From assembly GCF_020283565.1 (NCBI RefSeq), contig NC_060063.1, forward strand, positions 24,358,777 through 24,422,776: 64,000 nt of DNA, written 5' to 3'. The notes under the pieces are model-generated. The model worked only from the letters and a program-made list of their open reading frames with translations. It was not told the origin of the DNA and did not search any database. Every line of letters starts with the position of its first letter. Position 1 is the first letter of the stretch. Source of the DNA: Trifolium pratense. Lineage: Eukaryota > Streptophyta > Magnoliopsida > Fabales > Fabaceae. Below, in pieces: positions 1-11,375 of this stretch. The position numbers and the translations under genes were made by a program.

Positions 1-189
1 GCTACATTATTTTAAGAAAAATGCGGACCGATGACCCGGACAAAATTTAACTTTTTGAATTCTTAACTCGTGTGACTGTTTCACGCATGTCGATGCATAA
101 TTTTGATGATTAATATTTTTAATTTTATAATAGTAAAAATGATAAAAATTTGATATTTTGACAATACTCATCGAGACGAATCAAACAAT

Positions 190-506
190 GGGTCCGTTTG
201 ATCTGCAAAATATAAATACTAGACAGAACAGTACAAGACAGAACAACACAAGACAAACGTTTAAGGTATTGAACAAACTTTGTGTTATACGATGTTTGGT
301 GGATAAAATGTTATTTTGGTATTTTAGACAACTTGTGCTGAGGACAAAAAGTTGTCCCGTGGTTTTGTGGGGGACAAAAATTTCAAGTTTTGTCCTGTCC
401 CTTGGCCCCTAGTTTGTCCAGTACCAGGAACAGTTTTAAAATCAAACACAGTACAACAGAAATTGTCTTGTCCAGTCCCTTATTTTTTAGCAGATCAAAC
501 GCACCC
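190..506. mobile_element. MITE, PIF/Harbinger (Tourist)-like
   Basis: The ends are inverted repeats: GGGTCCGTTTGATCTGC on the left and its near-perfect complement (one mismatch) on the right. Both ends abut AAT (187-189 and 507-509), a 3-bp target duplication. A G-rich TIR start with a 3-bp duplication fits non-autonomous PIF/Harbinger elements. The interior has short ACAGAACA/ACAAGACA repeats and no convincing gene; the small ORFs here are chance. Confidence 0.65.
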
Positions 507-592
507 AATATATTTATTTTGTTTATTAGTAGAAAAATAAGGTCAAAACAATATGTGTGAATAGTGCACAACAGTCAACTGTGTCAATCAAA

Positions 593-609
593 TTGGGACG
601 GAGGGAGTA
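593..609. repeat. Stowaway-like MITE end (single terminus)
   Basis: TTGGGACGGAGGGAG followed by TA is the typical terminal motif of Stowaway MITEs. No clear partner end is visible nearby, so this is a relic. Weaker versions of the motif occur near 1847, 5740 and 11490. Confidence 0.45.
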
Positions 610-612
610 GAA

Positions 613-2148
613 TATATTTCACACCTACTTCATCAACATATTTATAAGCTTGTAAAATATAACATTTCTCTCCTAGAACATTTCTCTCTATAACAAAGCG
701 AAAAGTATACGAGATTGAGAATAGAGATAAGGAGAGAAGAAAAAAAATTAATTTTCATCTTATTGATTGTTCGGTTGGTTTCGATTACCAAAAGATGGAA
801 TTTTAGAGACTCGCACTCATCTGTATACAATCGTTTATGTTCGATTTTTGTAATTGTTGACCTGAAACTCAATCCGCACCCGACCGAATGCTTCAACGTA
901 TTGTCAATTATATCGATTTTGAGAAAGAACGCGGGTTCGTGCTCAGTCCTAAATTGAATCCACTTCCTGAAAAGACAAAGATAAATAAAGAGTTGGCGAT
1001 CACTACAATTCAATGTAGAATTGGACAACATGGAAATAGTGTCGAAGCTTATGCAACCAACTCAAGTTGCATTGCTGTGTGGGTCCATTTTATGACTTTA
1101 ACCTTTTTTTCTCGGTGAATACTTGGCTACCCATTTCATAAAATTGGGCTGGTTTGCCCATCCTAAATGTCATAAATATATTGGTTGATAAAAAATGTCA
1201 CATTAAAATATAAGTAATTTTCAATTATGTTAATATAACTTTCAATATTTATAAATTCACCCCATAATTAAGTATGAGTATTTTAGTGTTGTTCTCAAAT
1301 CTCACTATTTGATCATAGCGGCAGGTCAGGCAAGCGCGTTCTGCGCCTGCCTGTGTCTACCTTATGTCGGAAAAAAAAAACATATGTCTTATGCTATTGT
1401 GAGTTTGTTAATAAAAGATTTTTATTGCTACTAAAAAAATCAAGGGCATTATTAGTATTATTGTTAAGTGTTATTTCAAATAATAGTGAAGGGTAAAATG
1501 AACCAAACAAAAAGTCAGCACAAACTCCCATATCTACTTTATATATTGTTATAAATAAAGGGTACACAAATTTTTGTGTGTAAATTGTGGTAATCCTAAT
1601 TTTGAGTTGTTTTGATCTATTTCTAGAGGAGGTTATGTTTTCCTTTTCCTTGGAACAAGTAGGATTCTTAACGGATTTGTTTCCCAAAAATTAAATAAAT
1701 ATATTTCTCAAATATATCATAATTAAATTCCCTAAAATATCTCATCATAAGTTTTTATTCAGAACAGAGTTTTGGCAAAAACCAAAAATTACCTAAACGG
1801 GCTAAAGCTTAAGACATAACTAAATAGTATTTTAAATATATTAGACCAAAGGGAGTAGTAACAAATCTTAGCACAAACAGAATTAAAAGAAAATCATATT
1901 AATTAAGTTGAGTAGAATAGAGGATGCATTCAAAAAAGAGAAGTACATAACAATAAAGTACAAACACCATCCAACTTAGTACATCAGAAAAGAGTTGAAA
2001 GTTCAAACTTTCAACCATGAGAAGTTCACAAACCAAACATAAATGACTAAAATACTACATCTGGAAAAAAGTGAGACAAAAATGCTGTAGATGCATTAAT
2101 CCCCCAACTTTACTAAACATAGAATATAGAATTAACCAGCATTTCAGA
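613..2148. other. Intergenic AT-rich sequence, no gene seen
   Basis: Short ORFs occur on both strands but have no recognisable domain and low-complexity composition. A GC-richer patch near 1318-1370 stands out against the background. I see no RNA gene or complete transposon. Confidence 0.5.
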
Positions 2149-2878
2149 TTAAGATAACCTTTTCAACAAATGTGTACACACGTTACGAATTTGTGAATCA
2201 GGATGACTGGAGTTGTTAATGAGAAATGTCATTACAGTATGACGAAGATCATGTGAGCCAAGCAAAGTGGTAACTGATTTTGCTTGTGTAGCATCAAATG
2301 GTATAACAAGTTTGTTGCTTGGATCCCACTTAACTTCAGCTTGAAGACCATCAATACAGTAAGATATATAACTGTCATAAGTGCTATATCCACCATCAGG
2401 CTTGAAAAGAAGAATGATACAGTAGCCGAAGACGACAAGGATGGAAGGCCAGCCCAATTGAGGAACATTAATGTTAGTTTCATTAGCTCGGGATGGTAAA
2501 CTAACGAAACGAGGTTTTACGCATATTTCATTCAGTGATTTCTCCAGAGTTTCTAAATCCAGGAACCACTGAGCACAACATAGATCCCACATAAACGCAT
2601 AATTCCTTGTTATGCTTGCAATAATACTTGGCAGCATAATAAGCCATACAGAAAGCCATACCAGTGTTGTCGCCACCATTCACATCTGGGACATAGAAAT
2701 CAATATCAGTCATCTATCCCATCACATTGATCTCATCAAACTGCAACTTTGGCTGCTTAAGAGTTGAAGGTCCGATGCTGAGATTTTGAATCCATGCATT
2801 TGTTTCATCTGCGACCGTAGCCTTACTTTGATTAGTGGTGTTTTTCATTTTCAATTTCTTTTTTGGTTTTACCCTCAT
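2149..2878 (-). pseudogene. Family member A: unrecognised gene family, short form, disrupted
   Basis: On the minus strand an ATG at 2878 opens a frame that carries the family hallmarks: an N-terminal block ending in IDFYVPD, the VGSMLCSVVPGFR motif, CVKPRFVSLPS, the hydrophobic WPSILVVFGYCIILLFK segment and the LGSHDLR block. The frame is broken twice: an in-frame TAG at 2714-2716, just before MTDID, and a frameshift near 2540 after GFRNS. The C-terminus stops after the HPDSQIRNVC block, as in member C, so A and C share a short form of about 240 residues. A TATA-like sequence lies about 35 bp upstream of the ATG. Function unknown. The defects are directly visible; pseudogene status is the natural inference, unless they are assembly errors. 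Confidence 0.75.
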
Positions 2879-2908
2879 TCTCTGCCAAAATAGTAGTGGA
2901 AGATGTTT

Positions 2909-2922
2909 ACATATATAAGTGC
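2909..2922 (-). promoter_or_regulatory. TATA box candidate for member A
   Basis: On the minus strand this reads GCACTTATATATGT, closely related to CACTTTATATATAGT found upstream of members C and H. It lies very close to the ATG at 2878, so the 5' UTR would be short or the used start lies downstream. Confidence 0.45.
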
Positions 2923-3526
2923 AATATTTGTGCTTCTTTAATTATGGAGAGTATTGGGAATAACCAGAGACAGATACTTAGCCGTTTTCATTGGAAATGA
3001 CTCAAATGAGATATTTGAAGTCCATCGATCAAATATTGGGAAGGAAAAATCAAATATTGGGAAAGTAAAAAGAAAATGCAGTAAATATAAAATTAACTCT
3101 ACCTGCAGGCTCATCTTACACTCATCTTAATTTGGTTTATGAATATGCATATTTAATTTAATAAAAAAAAATTGTTTCTCGGATCATTTTTATAAAGAAC
3201 ATTTTGAAAAAAATCACACCAGATCTAATAAATTTTTTCATTAATGATTTTAAAATTTATATTTTATTACAAAACTAACACTGGACTCCGATATGCTTTT
3301 TACTTTTCCCTATTTTTTCAATTGATGTAGTAAGGTTCAAATAATGAGCATTGAATGAATATGCTTTTTACTATTCCCTATTTTTTCTTTCCCAATACTC
3401 ATTTCATGGACTCCAATATGGCAATATATACAGTGCATTCTCTTAGTTTAATATACACTACTCCAAAAATCTTTCTTCTTCTTCAACTAATATAGTCTGG
3501 TGTACGTAGTTCTTGATATATTAAAT
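2923..3526. other. Intergenic region between divergent members A and B
   Basis: This gap separates two family members transcribed away from each other. It is AT-rich and holds repeated short blocks such as TTTTTACT(A/T)TTCCC and GACTCC(A/G)ATATG. A TATA-like AATATATACAGTG near 3423 is in the right place for member B. No ORF of note. Confidence 0.5.
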
Positions 3527-4637
3527 ATGAGTAACCAATTGGTCCCATTGATTCCAAATCTCAGCATCGTCCCGTTAACAATTAAGAGTAACACGGTTGC
3601 AACTAATCAGCCAACTATGGAATTTGAAGTCAATGTGATGGGAAACATGACAGACTGCGATTTCTATATCCCGGATAAATCAGGAGACAACACTGCTCTG
3701 GCTTTTCGTGTCGCATATGAAGCTGCCACGGCATGTTATTTTAATTACGAGAAGAAGTTATGTGCTTTTGTAGGATCAATGTTATGCTCTGTAGCTCCTG
3801 GACTCAGAAAATCTGTCGAGGATGCACTGGTTGGAATAGGCATAAGGCCACGTTTCGTGAGTTTACCATCACAGGCTGATGCCTACAATATCGTCGAATC
3901 TAAGCTTCCTCCATTGGACTGGCCTTCAATTCTTGTTATCTTTGGGTATTGTTTCATTATTCTTTTTAAGCTTATCAAGTTTAACGAAAATGAATATGAT
4001 TTTATAAACAAAATGAAGAAATGGATTTCCGAACTACGCGAGAAAGTTGGAGTTGCTCCAAGCAACAGACTGGATATACCATTTTGTTCCTCCAAAGAAA
4101 AAATCATTAGGACTATGCTCGGTTCACAAAGTCTTCGCCAAACTGCAATTTTCCTCATGGAAAAATTTGATAGTTGGGATTTGGATTCAAAAATGACTGA
4201 TCTGCATCGTTATATAAGCGTCAATATTTTATCTTGGTCTGGAGACATGTGTGTCATCACTCTCTTGAAGGATATGCTGGAAAGGACTAGATCCCCAGTT
4301 CTCTCTGACTTTCGGGTTTTGGCTGAGGTGGACAAATTTGAGGAGGCTTGTATCTATTTCTTCATCTCATTTTCCTCAGATTTTCAATCATGTTTGTTCT
4401 GTTTCTGATCTTCACCATTTTGATCGTTCGAGATTTCCTACTCTATTTGCTGTAGCACTAGAGTTGCAGAAGGGACGAGATGGATCAAGCTTATATAATG
4501 TTGGCGACTCTGCGGCGTTCATAGGGACAAACCGAAAAAAAGTAAATGATTTAGTAAAACTTCACTGGAAAGCGATGGAAGGAACATATAACTCGCTTCA
4601 GAGGTATAAGCGTAGGTTTTCCATTCGCGGCATATGA
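3527..4637 (+). pseudogene. Family member B: unrecognised gene family, long form with late frameshift
   Basis: The first methionine (MSNQLVPL) is at 3527; the open frame begins upstream at a GTG that I do not use. The first frame runs to 4408 with all family blocks: FYIPD near residue 45, VAYEAA, LCAFVGSMLCSVAPG, IGIRPRFVSLPSQAD, the hydrophobic WPSILVIFGYCFIILFK, IPF...TMLGS and LSWSGDM. Near 4350 the similarity to intact members D and H jumps to another frame (4338-4637) holding HVCSVSDL, SRFPTLFAVALELQ and the C-terminal end. Compared with the intact members two bases are missing at the jump. Either B is a pseudogene or it makes a protein with an altered tail. Single exon, no signal peptide evident. 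Function unknown. Confidence 0.75.
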
Positions 4638-4975
4638 ATTGGTTTAGAACTATAAGACTGTGCTTGGCTTGATTTATCTTTTTAATTCCTTAGTAGTTTT
4701 GTTTTACTTTTGATTCTGGCTGTGTTTTATTATTAGAGTAATTCACTCAAGTGTAAGGATTAAAGCAATAAGTTTTTTTGTGTTATGATTTGATCAAACA
4801 ATGTGATTTCACTGTTTTACAGTTGTCCTAATAGGCCTAGTGAAGCGAAGTCAAAATCTATGATCCAAGATCAATTTTGCAATTCTCTCATGATGTAGTT
4901 TCTGATTTTGCTTCAATTGGAAGAAAATAGGTTAATGCGAAAGAGTATAGAAAATTCAAAATAGGTTCGTTTTAT
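4638..4975 (+). repeat. 3' flank of family member B, repeated elsewhere in the window
   Basis: The sequence after the B stop (AAGACTGTGCTTGGC onward) recurs downstream of fragments F and I, near 44725-45360 and 47590-48240, including a GGCCTAG(C/T)GAAGCGAA block. This shows that duplications of the family carried several hundred bases of 3' flank with them. Confidence 0.7.
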
Positions 4976-5260
4976 AGGAGTGGGTCTCCACCATACTGTT
5001 TGTTCAAAATTGTTCTGTTGATCCAATCGCTGTCTATGATTGAAGAGGGAGTTGAAGAGGGCATCATACCTAGGTGAGTCTTAGGTAGAAAGTATAGCAT
5101 GGATAGTGATTAAGTGAGAAGATCGTAAATGAGGAATTTGTTGTGCGGTCTTCGAATTGATACTATTTAGTGGATTTATCTCTGGCTTGGTATGCCCCCA
5201 GAGTAGGTTGTTATGCTGAACTGTGTTAACAATTTTGTGTTATTTATGATTTTAGGTATA
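4976..5260 (+). repeat. Relic of a Sirevirus-type LTR (related to 50244-51283)
   Basis: Shared blocks with the LTR at 50244-51283 occur in the same order: GTCTCCACC, CTAGGT...TAGGTAGAA, AGTGATTAAGTGAGAAG, CCCCCAGAGTAGG, TGCTGAACTG and GTTAACAA. The copy is diverged and incomplete; no internal retrotransposon sequence follows. It is best read as an old LTR fragment. Confidence 0.7.
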
Positions 5261-5559
5261 TGTTTTTAATGATTTGGTTTATTGTTCTTATTGTTCAATG
5301 AGAAAGGTTATATACTCTTTATTAGGTAGATGAGTCCATTAAATCAAATACTATTGGGGATTTGAGGAGGAATAACAAAGGTCTTCTTGGTAAACCGTAA
5401 ACAATTGCACTAAGGTCTAACAAAGGTCTTCATGCAACTCATTCATTCAATTTTCATTATGTCTCTTCATTCACCAAAGACCTTTATATTTATTTAAATT
5501 TAATTTGTTATGGACATTATTTTTTTTGTCAACTAGCCTTGTAGCTAGAAATTCCACTT

Positions 5560-5630
5560 TAAAGGTAGAGTGTCCGGGGTTGGAGCCCCGACTTTTAAGT
5601 TGATGTCTCTACCAACTAAACTAAATTCAC
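5560..5630 (-). repeat. tRNA-like / SINE-like sequence
   Basis: On the minus strand TAGTTTAGTTGGTAGAG resembles a tRNA A-box and D-arm. About 25-30 bases further on, GGGGCTCCAACCCC resembles a B-box/T-arm stem and loop, though the conserved TTCGA core is degraded. No complete acceptor stem is obvious, so this is a decayed tRNA or a tRNA-derived SINE head rather than a working tRNA gene. Confidence 0.4.
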
Positions 5631-6469
5631 GAGGGCGTTATGGACATTTTCTTAGTAGTCTGAAAATAAAAGAAAAAATGGTCAAACAAAATTGATTTAT
5701 TTAGTAAAAATTCGGAACCAGGTTTTTTTTTTTTTTTTATATTTTGGGATGGAGGAAGTTCTAGATTTATTCGTTCAAATTGATGCTCTACGGTCTACAT
5801 AATTCACCATCACTAAAAACAAAATGATAAATGTGCAAGCAAACACACAACATTTAAGTTAATTGTATAAAATGGCACAAAACTCTTAAAAATGTGACAA
5901 AGTCAAAGTGACGAAAATACTCGTGCTTTCGAGGGCACGGTTTAGCATTTTCCTTGTTTTATTAGTTATTAGTTATCGTCAAGGTTTTAAATTGTGGTTG
6001 CGGTCGCGGATGCAGTAACGGTTGCGGTTGTTGCGAATGCGTTCATTGCGGATGCCGCAACGCCCAATGCGGCTGTTGTGGCGTGAAATCACTTTGAAAT
6101 TTCACAAGCTATATATAATGAAACTATTATGTAACTACACTATTTATCCATCATTGCATAGTCTTAGTTTATTCCATAAACACTAATTTGAATGTTCTAA
6201 AAATACACAGTTGAGTGATCATTAAAAATAAGATTTTTCATTAGATTTGACACAAATTAGGATTTGAAGTTCATAAAATTTATTTTTTGCTAAGAAAGTT
6301 TTAACGAACATCGCAAAAAATGTCTAGGGCTTCTGCAGCAGTTGTGATGCGGTTATGATGGGGTCGTACACGTGAATTAAGATCACATAACAATTGCGGT
6401 GCGATGCGGTTGCGGAGGCTACCGCATCAGCAATACTGCGGCCGCAATTGCCACTACTAGAAAATTAGT

Positions 6470-6840
6470 CATTTCGGACGGAATTTTCAGACGGATTGAT
6501 TTTCGTTTGAAATTGATTATAATTTCAGACGAATTTGAGACAGATTTGAGACCAAATTTATATAGAGTTCATTCTGTCCCAATTCCGTCCCTAATTAGTA
6601 CAAAACGTTTGGCGCCAATATGAATAAAAAACACATAAAACAAGTTCACACAGATTTCAGACGGAAGTTTATTAAATAATTTTCTTAATAATATATTCCT
6701 AGTCTTCGTTGGAAATCTGTCCGAAAAATTGGGACAGAATTTGGACAGAATATGTTATTTTGTTCATGGCTTATTCTAATGTCAGTTCCGTCTCAAATCC
6801 GTCCGAAAATTATAGACGCTTTTCAGACGGAATTTATTAT
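6470..6840. repeat. CACTA 5' subterminal repeats
   Basis: Repeated CGGACGGAATTT, TTCAGACGG(A) and CCGTC(C/T)(A/G/C)AA words, direct and inverted, fill this stretch next to the 5' TIR. They match the words in the 3' subterminal zone (10960-11375). In En/Spm-type elements such words bind the TNPA-like protein. Confidence 0.75.
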
Positions 6841-7698
6841 TATTTTTATTTTCTTAAATTAAAACTGTACTAAAAGATTTCATCAAACAAAAAACCGTAC
6901 TAAAAGATTGAGAGGGAAATTTTTGACAAAAAAAAAAAGATTGAGAGGGAAATGATTTTTTCGTGAAAACAAGAGGGGGAAATTTTAACCTCAAATCAGT
7001 TAGACATAGCTATTCACAAGAAAACAACTAAACTAAGGTTTCTATTTGAAACAGTTTTGTCTCTCTCTGGAAAGTTGGTAAGAAGCTTTAACCTTTCTTC
7101 TTGGTTCCATTACATCTTTATATGTTTATTTTTAGTTCAAATAGGGTTTCTAAGATATGTTTCTCTATCACTATCTTCAGATCTGGTTTGGGAAGACAAA
7201 GGATAGTCTTGTCTTTTTTTTTCATCACTATCTTAGAAATGGGTATATGAATCTAGAAATTTGTGAATCTATTGTGGTTTGAGGGCAGGAAAAAGAACCT
7301 TGGAACATAGTTATAGATTTGTTATTTTATTATCATTTTATAGATTTTGTCTTCTAACTACTAATTATTTGGTTTAGCTTTTGACTTGTACGCTATTGTC
7401 GCAGCTTCTAGCATATTGTATTGACAATTTCTTTGTTTGGATTTTCAAATGAAGATTAATATATTATATTATTTAGGCACAATCCTTCATTGCTACACGA
7501 TGGAGACAAAAAGGATTAACCCTTTTGTTTAGTCTTTAACATGTGAGGGCACTTTATTAATTTAGCCAATATAAAATTATCATCCTCTGAGAGTATTTGT
7601 TTATTCATTTAGAAGGGTAGTCCTCATTTTGATCCTTGAAAGTTTGAAGTGATGTCATTATAGTACTTATATGTATCTAAATTGCAAATACATCTCAA
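6841..7698 (+). other. CACTA internal non-coding stretch
   Basis: AT-rich, without ORFs over 60 codons that resemble transposase. In autonomous relatives the TNP2-like transposase exons would lie about here, so this is probably what remains after internal deletion. Intron remnants cannot be excluded. Confidence 0.5.
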
Positions 7699-8514
7699 GT
7701 GTCTTTTTTGTTTGTAATGAGGACTTTCTACAGGTTAATGTCGAACAACTTTCTACAGGTTGACAATCCTTCAAATAAGGTGCTAGATCAGAATATACAT
7801 GCATTGGCATGGGGTCCTTTAAGGGTTGTCAAAACTTGGCCTATTTATTTTGTGAATGGATTCAAGTTTCATACAAAAGAACATTCAATTGGAAAGTCTA
7901 CTATGAATTGTGGAGTATGTGTCAAAGGTACAGGCTATGGTGAATATGAGAACGATTTCTATGGCCAACTTGAAGAAATAATTCAAATTGAATATCCTGG
8001 ATTACCGTTAAAAATGGTCATGTTGTTCAAATGTGAGTGGTTTGATCCAACAATTGGTAGAGGAAAAAAGGTGGATGAAACACATGGTATCATTCAAATT
8101 CGACACAATAGACACTATGGAAAGTATGACCCATTTATTATTGCCCAAAAAGCAATTCAAGTGTATTTTGCTCCACATCCAATAAGGACTAGGAGTAATG
8201 CAGACTGGTGGTTTGTCATCAAAACCAAAGCTAGGGGAGTGATTGAGGATAGCAATTCTGCATATCAAGAGGATTTCATTGATCAAAATTGCGATCTCAT
8301 CTCAGCTGAACTTGATTCAACTATTATTTTACAAGATATTGATGAAACATTTGAAGAAGTTGATGTATTAGACGATGCTGATTGTGAATTAATTAATGAA
8401 GATGGTGATTGTGAATTAATTAATGAAGATGGTGAGATAGACAGTGATGAGGAGGAGGGTGAGGAGATTGATGATGTGCTTGATGAAGATGGAGATGAAG
8501 AGTTTAGAGATTGA
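7699..8514 (+). CDS. CACTA TNP2-type transposase C-terminal part (DUF4216-like), truncated
   Basis: The frame encodes the domain normally at the C-terminus of CACTA TNP2 transposases, recognised by HTKEHSIGKSTMNCGV, then FYGQLEEIIQIEYPG, then MLFKCEWFDPTIGRG, then the DPFIIAQKAIQVYF block. An acceptor-like TTTCTACAG ends at 7758, so the true exon probably starts at 7759; the frame opens with GTG and its first ATG is at 7717. The tail is strongly acidic and contains a 27-bp tandem duplication (CELINEDGD twice, near 8391-8436). The zinc-finger-like and catalytic Transposase_21 parts that should precede it are missing. It therefore looks like a leftover 3' exon, possibly still expressed as a short protein. 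Confidence 0.8.
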   Translation: MSFLFVMRTFYRLMSNNFLQVDNPSNKVLDQNIHALAWGPLRVVKTWPIYFVNGFKFHTKEHSIGKSTMNCGVCVKGTGYGEYENDFYGQLEEIIQIEYPGLPLKMVMLFKCEWFDPTIGRGKKVDETHGIIQIRHNRHYGKYDPFIIAQKAIQVYFAPHPIRTRSNADWWFVIKTKARGVIEDSNSAYQEDFIDQNCDLISAELDSTIILQDIDETFEEVDVLDDADCELINEDGDCELINEDGEIDSDEEEGEEIDDVLDEDGDEEFRD

Positions 8515-8634
8515 TGATGTACTTGATGATAGTATGTTTTGTTGATTTAATGCTTGATATTTGTTTAGCGTTGCATTTTAATGATTATTTTGATGTTATT
8601 ATATTAGATGTACAATACATTTCTTTTCTTTTAG

Positions 8635-10451
8635 ATGACAGGTAGGGGTACAAATAGAGGTGGGAGAACAACAACCTCTCGAGGCCGACGTGTAGCTAGT
8701 AGAGGAAGACTTATTTTACAAGATTCCCCAACACCTACACCACCTATTCCTACAACAACTCCAATCCCAACACCAACTCCAAACCCATCATCTACAGTAC
8801 CTATCCTTACAACAACTCTAACCCCAACACCTTCTCCAGCCCCAACATCTACACCTACTCCTACAACAAATCCAACTCCAACACCTTCTACGGCCCCAAC
8901 ATCTACACCTACAACATATCCAACCCCAACACCTTCACCTACACCAACACCACAATGTCAATCATTAAGTCCTGAATCTCAAGAAAATGATATTATTGAT
9001 CAAGAGTTACTTCAGGAAATAGAGCCTTATGGAAATGAGTAAGTACTGTCATGTTATTTTACATTAGTTAGCCACTTTTATTTTTGTGAAATATGATCAT
9101 TGTACATATTTATAATTGTTTTTTGTATTGATAGATTTAATCCATCATCTGCTGTCCGTTGTTTAACTGCTGCCATTAAGAGCAAGTATGATTGGTTTTG
9201 TCCCACATGGGGAGATGCAACTAAGTCTATGAGAGATTTTTGGTTTAATGAATTTAAGGTAAGTATGATATTAGATTATAATTGTGTTTTTTATATTCCT
9301 AAATAATCTTAATACATTTTCTGATTTCATATAAGGTAATTTTCTTTGCTTTTGTAGAAATATTGCAAATGGCAGCCCAAATATGAAGCACGTATTCGCC
9401 GAATTTTTGACATTAAGGGGGATGTTCGATATCGGGGCATGATGTATCAAGCTAGAGCTAAGTATGCAAAAAGCTCTGTTTACAAGCCAAAATACATTCC
9501 TGAACCAATATGGAAGGAATTGATACATCATTGGGCATCAGATAAGAAATTTAAGAATTGGTCAGTGGCAAACACTATAAACCGTGCTTCAAATGAAGGT
9601 AGCTCTGTGCATACTGGCGGGTCTATATCTATAGGTGAACATGAACGTAGGATGGTAAGATAAACTTGAAATTGCTTAAACATTTGAATTTATGAACAAT
9701 TTATTAGGATTTTCTCATTGATATGAAACTTTGTAGGAAGCAGCTACAGGGGTCAAGCCTACCATGGAGGAGGTGTTTACTAAGTGTCATTTAAAAGAAG
9801 ACAAGTCTTGGGTTGATAAAAAAGCTGAGAAAGCAATTGTATGTGATATTAACTATTTGTGGTTTTTCACAAATTTTGTAATTAACATGCTTAGTTTAAA
9901 ATTGTTTGTTTAGTAAAATGATTAATGACACATAATTCAATATTTTGTAGGAAGGATTTAAAAGAAGAAAAATTGAGCTTACTGAACTATCCTTGTTCCA
10001 AAATGAGAATATTGATGGATTGCCATGTGAAACCCAACCTATTCCAGATGACTTGACTATTTGGAAGGAAGTTGTTCCCAAAGGTAAAAAAGGGACATTA
10101 TATGGTTTTGGTTCTATAGGATCAAAAATTTCATCAGGGTATACTCTTCTTAGTTCATGCTCACTTGCATCTAAGGAAACACATCTAGAACAAGAATTGA
10201 TTGAGTGTCAAAAAAAGGTAAAGGAGCAACAAGCTGTAAATGAAGAACAAAAACTTCAGTTGCAGAACCAACAGAAAAGAATTGAATCAAATGAAAGCAT
10301 GCTAGCTGCCTTATTTGGAAAACTAAACATGCCGCTACCTCCAAACTTTGCCTCTGCAAGTCCTGTGCAAGATGGATCAAATGAGATTGGTGATCCTTCT
10401 AATAGCAACAACGGTGATGATTTTGATGTTGATTTGGATGACTATATATGA
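8635..10451 (+). CDS. CACTA accessory protein, Transposase_24 (Ptta/En/Spm) family, five exons
   Basis: Exons inferred from GT-AG sites and frame: 8635-9038, 9135-9258, 9358-9654, 9737-9838 and 9951-10451, giving about 475 residues with no interruption. The N-terminus is basic ([18 protein letters not shown]), followed by a low-complexity Thr/Pro stretch. The core includes [33 protein letters not shown] and the K-P-E-P-I-W...W region typical of plant Ptta/En/Spm proteins. Near the C-terminus an [15 protein letters not shown] region can form a coiled coil, and the tail is acidic. This is the TNPA-like second gene of CACTA elements, thought to bind subterminal repeats. It starts 120 bp after the DUF4216 frame. 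All junctions preserve frame, which argues that the gene is intact. Confidence 0.82.
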
Positions 10452-10959
10452 TCTACATGATTAAGTAACTATATAAGTTATTTTGTTTTGATACAATGAT
10501 GAGTACCTTTATGACTTTAGACAGGTTTATGTTTGATGAGATGTGAGTATTTTGATGAAGATTGAAAATGTAAATTGACTATATGATCTACATGATTAAG
10601 TGACTCTAGTTTTTTTTTTTTTGGGTATAGATTGATGAGTACCATGACTCTTTGAACTTTATGTATGAATCCATTTGCTTCTAATTTAATGTTATTATAA
10701 TCTACTTTGTGTTACTTTGTATGTGGATTTTGTTTTGATACTCTGCTGTCTGTGATTTTGTTCTTTTCCCAAGTCTGTAGATGGATTTGTAGTGCTTTGC
10801 AGGCTTGGTGTTTTCGTTAAGGCATATTGTTAGCCTTCTTGGCTGAAGTATAGCCAATTCCTGTTTTATGCAGGTTGTTTTTTATTTCCTTTTAGTCCTA
10901 ATAGACACTTAATTTGCATATGATGGTTTAATTATGTCTATTTTTTGACTAAAAAAGTT
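10452..10959 (+). other. CACTA 3' non-coding region
   Basis: Follows the accessory gene stop. It contains a partial duplication of the gene end: ACTATATGATCTACATGATTAAGT(A/G)ACT-type sequence occurs at about 10440 and again near 10578. No ORF of interest. Confidence 0.5.
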
Positions 10960-11375
10960 TTAATATTCTGTCACAAATTTGTGTGAAAAGTTGATTAATA
11001 ATAATATAAAAATACACATAGTCCGTCCGAATTTTGTACGAAACAAATAAGTATTCCGTCTGAAATGCGTTTGAAAATAATTTTTGTTCCGTGTGAAATC
11101 TGTGTGAAACATATTTAAAATCTGTCTCAAATTCGTCTGAAATAAGTTCAATACAAAACAAATATGGTTTATGATTTTTTGTCGAAATTGCGTGCGAAAT
11201 ACGTCTGAAATAATTTGGGACGGAATTTCCAACGGAATATGTTAATTAGCCACGAGGCTTTTTCGGACAGGAGCCATTCCGTCTGAAATCCGTGTCAACG
11301 TGATATTCCGTCCCAAAACCATGTGAACTGCGTCTTAGATCCGTCCAAAATTCCGTCTGAAATCGCCAGTTTTCT
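10960..11375. repeat. CACTA 3' subterminal repeats
   Basis: Dense copies of TCCGTCTGAAAT, TTCGTCTGAAAT and related words precede the 3' TIR and mirror the 5' subterminal zone. ORFs on the minus strand here are products of the repeats and are not genes. Confidence 0.75.

Noticed and set aside
158..571. Three overlapping small ORFs on both strands
   Set aside because: They lie within a MITE with clear inverted ends and consist of repeat-derived sequence without any domain.
5560..5630. Functional tRNA gene
   Set aside because: No complete acceptor or anticodon stem and a degraded TTCGA core; kept only as a tRNA-like repeat.
8635..9042. Thr/Pro-repeat ORF as a stand-alone gene
   Set aside because: It is exon 1 of the five-exon CACTA accessory gene; the splice site at 9039 and frame continuity support this.
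10949..11232. Two minus-strand ORFs rich in Phe/Arg/Thr
   Set aside because: Produced by the CACTA subterminal repeats read as codons.
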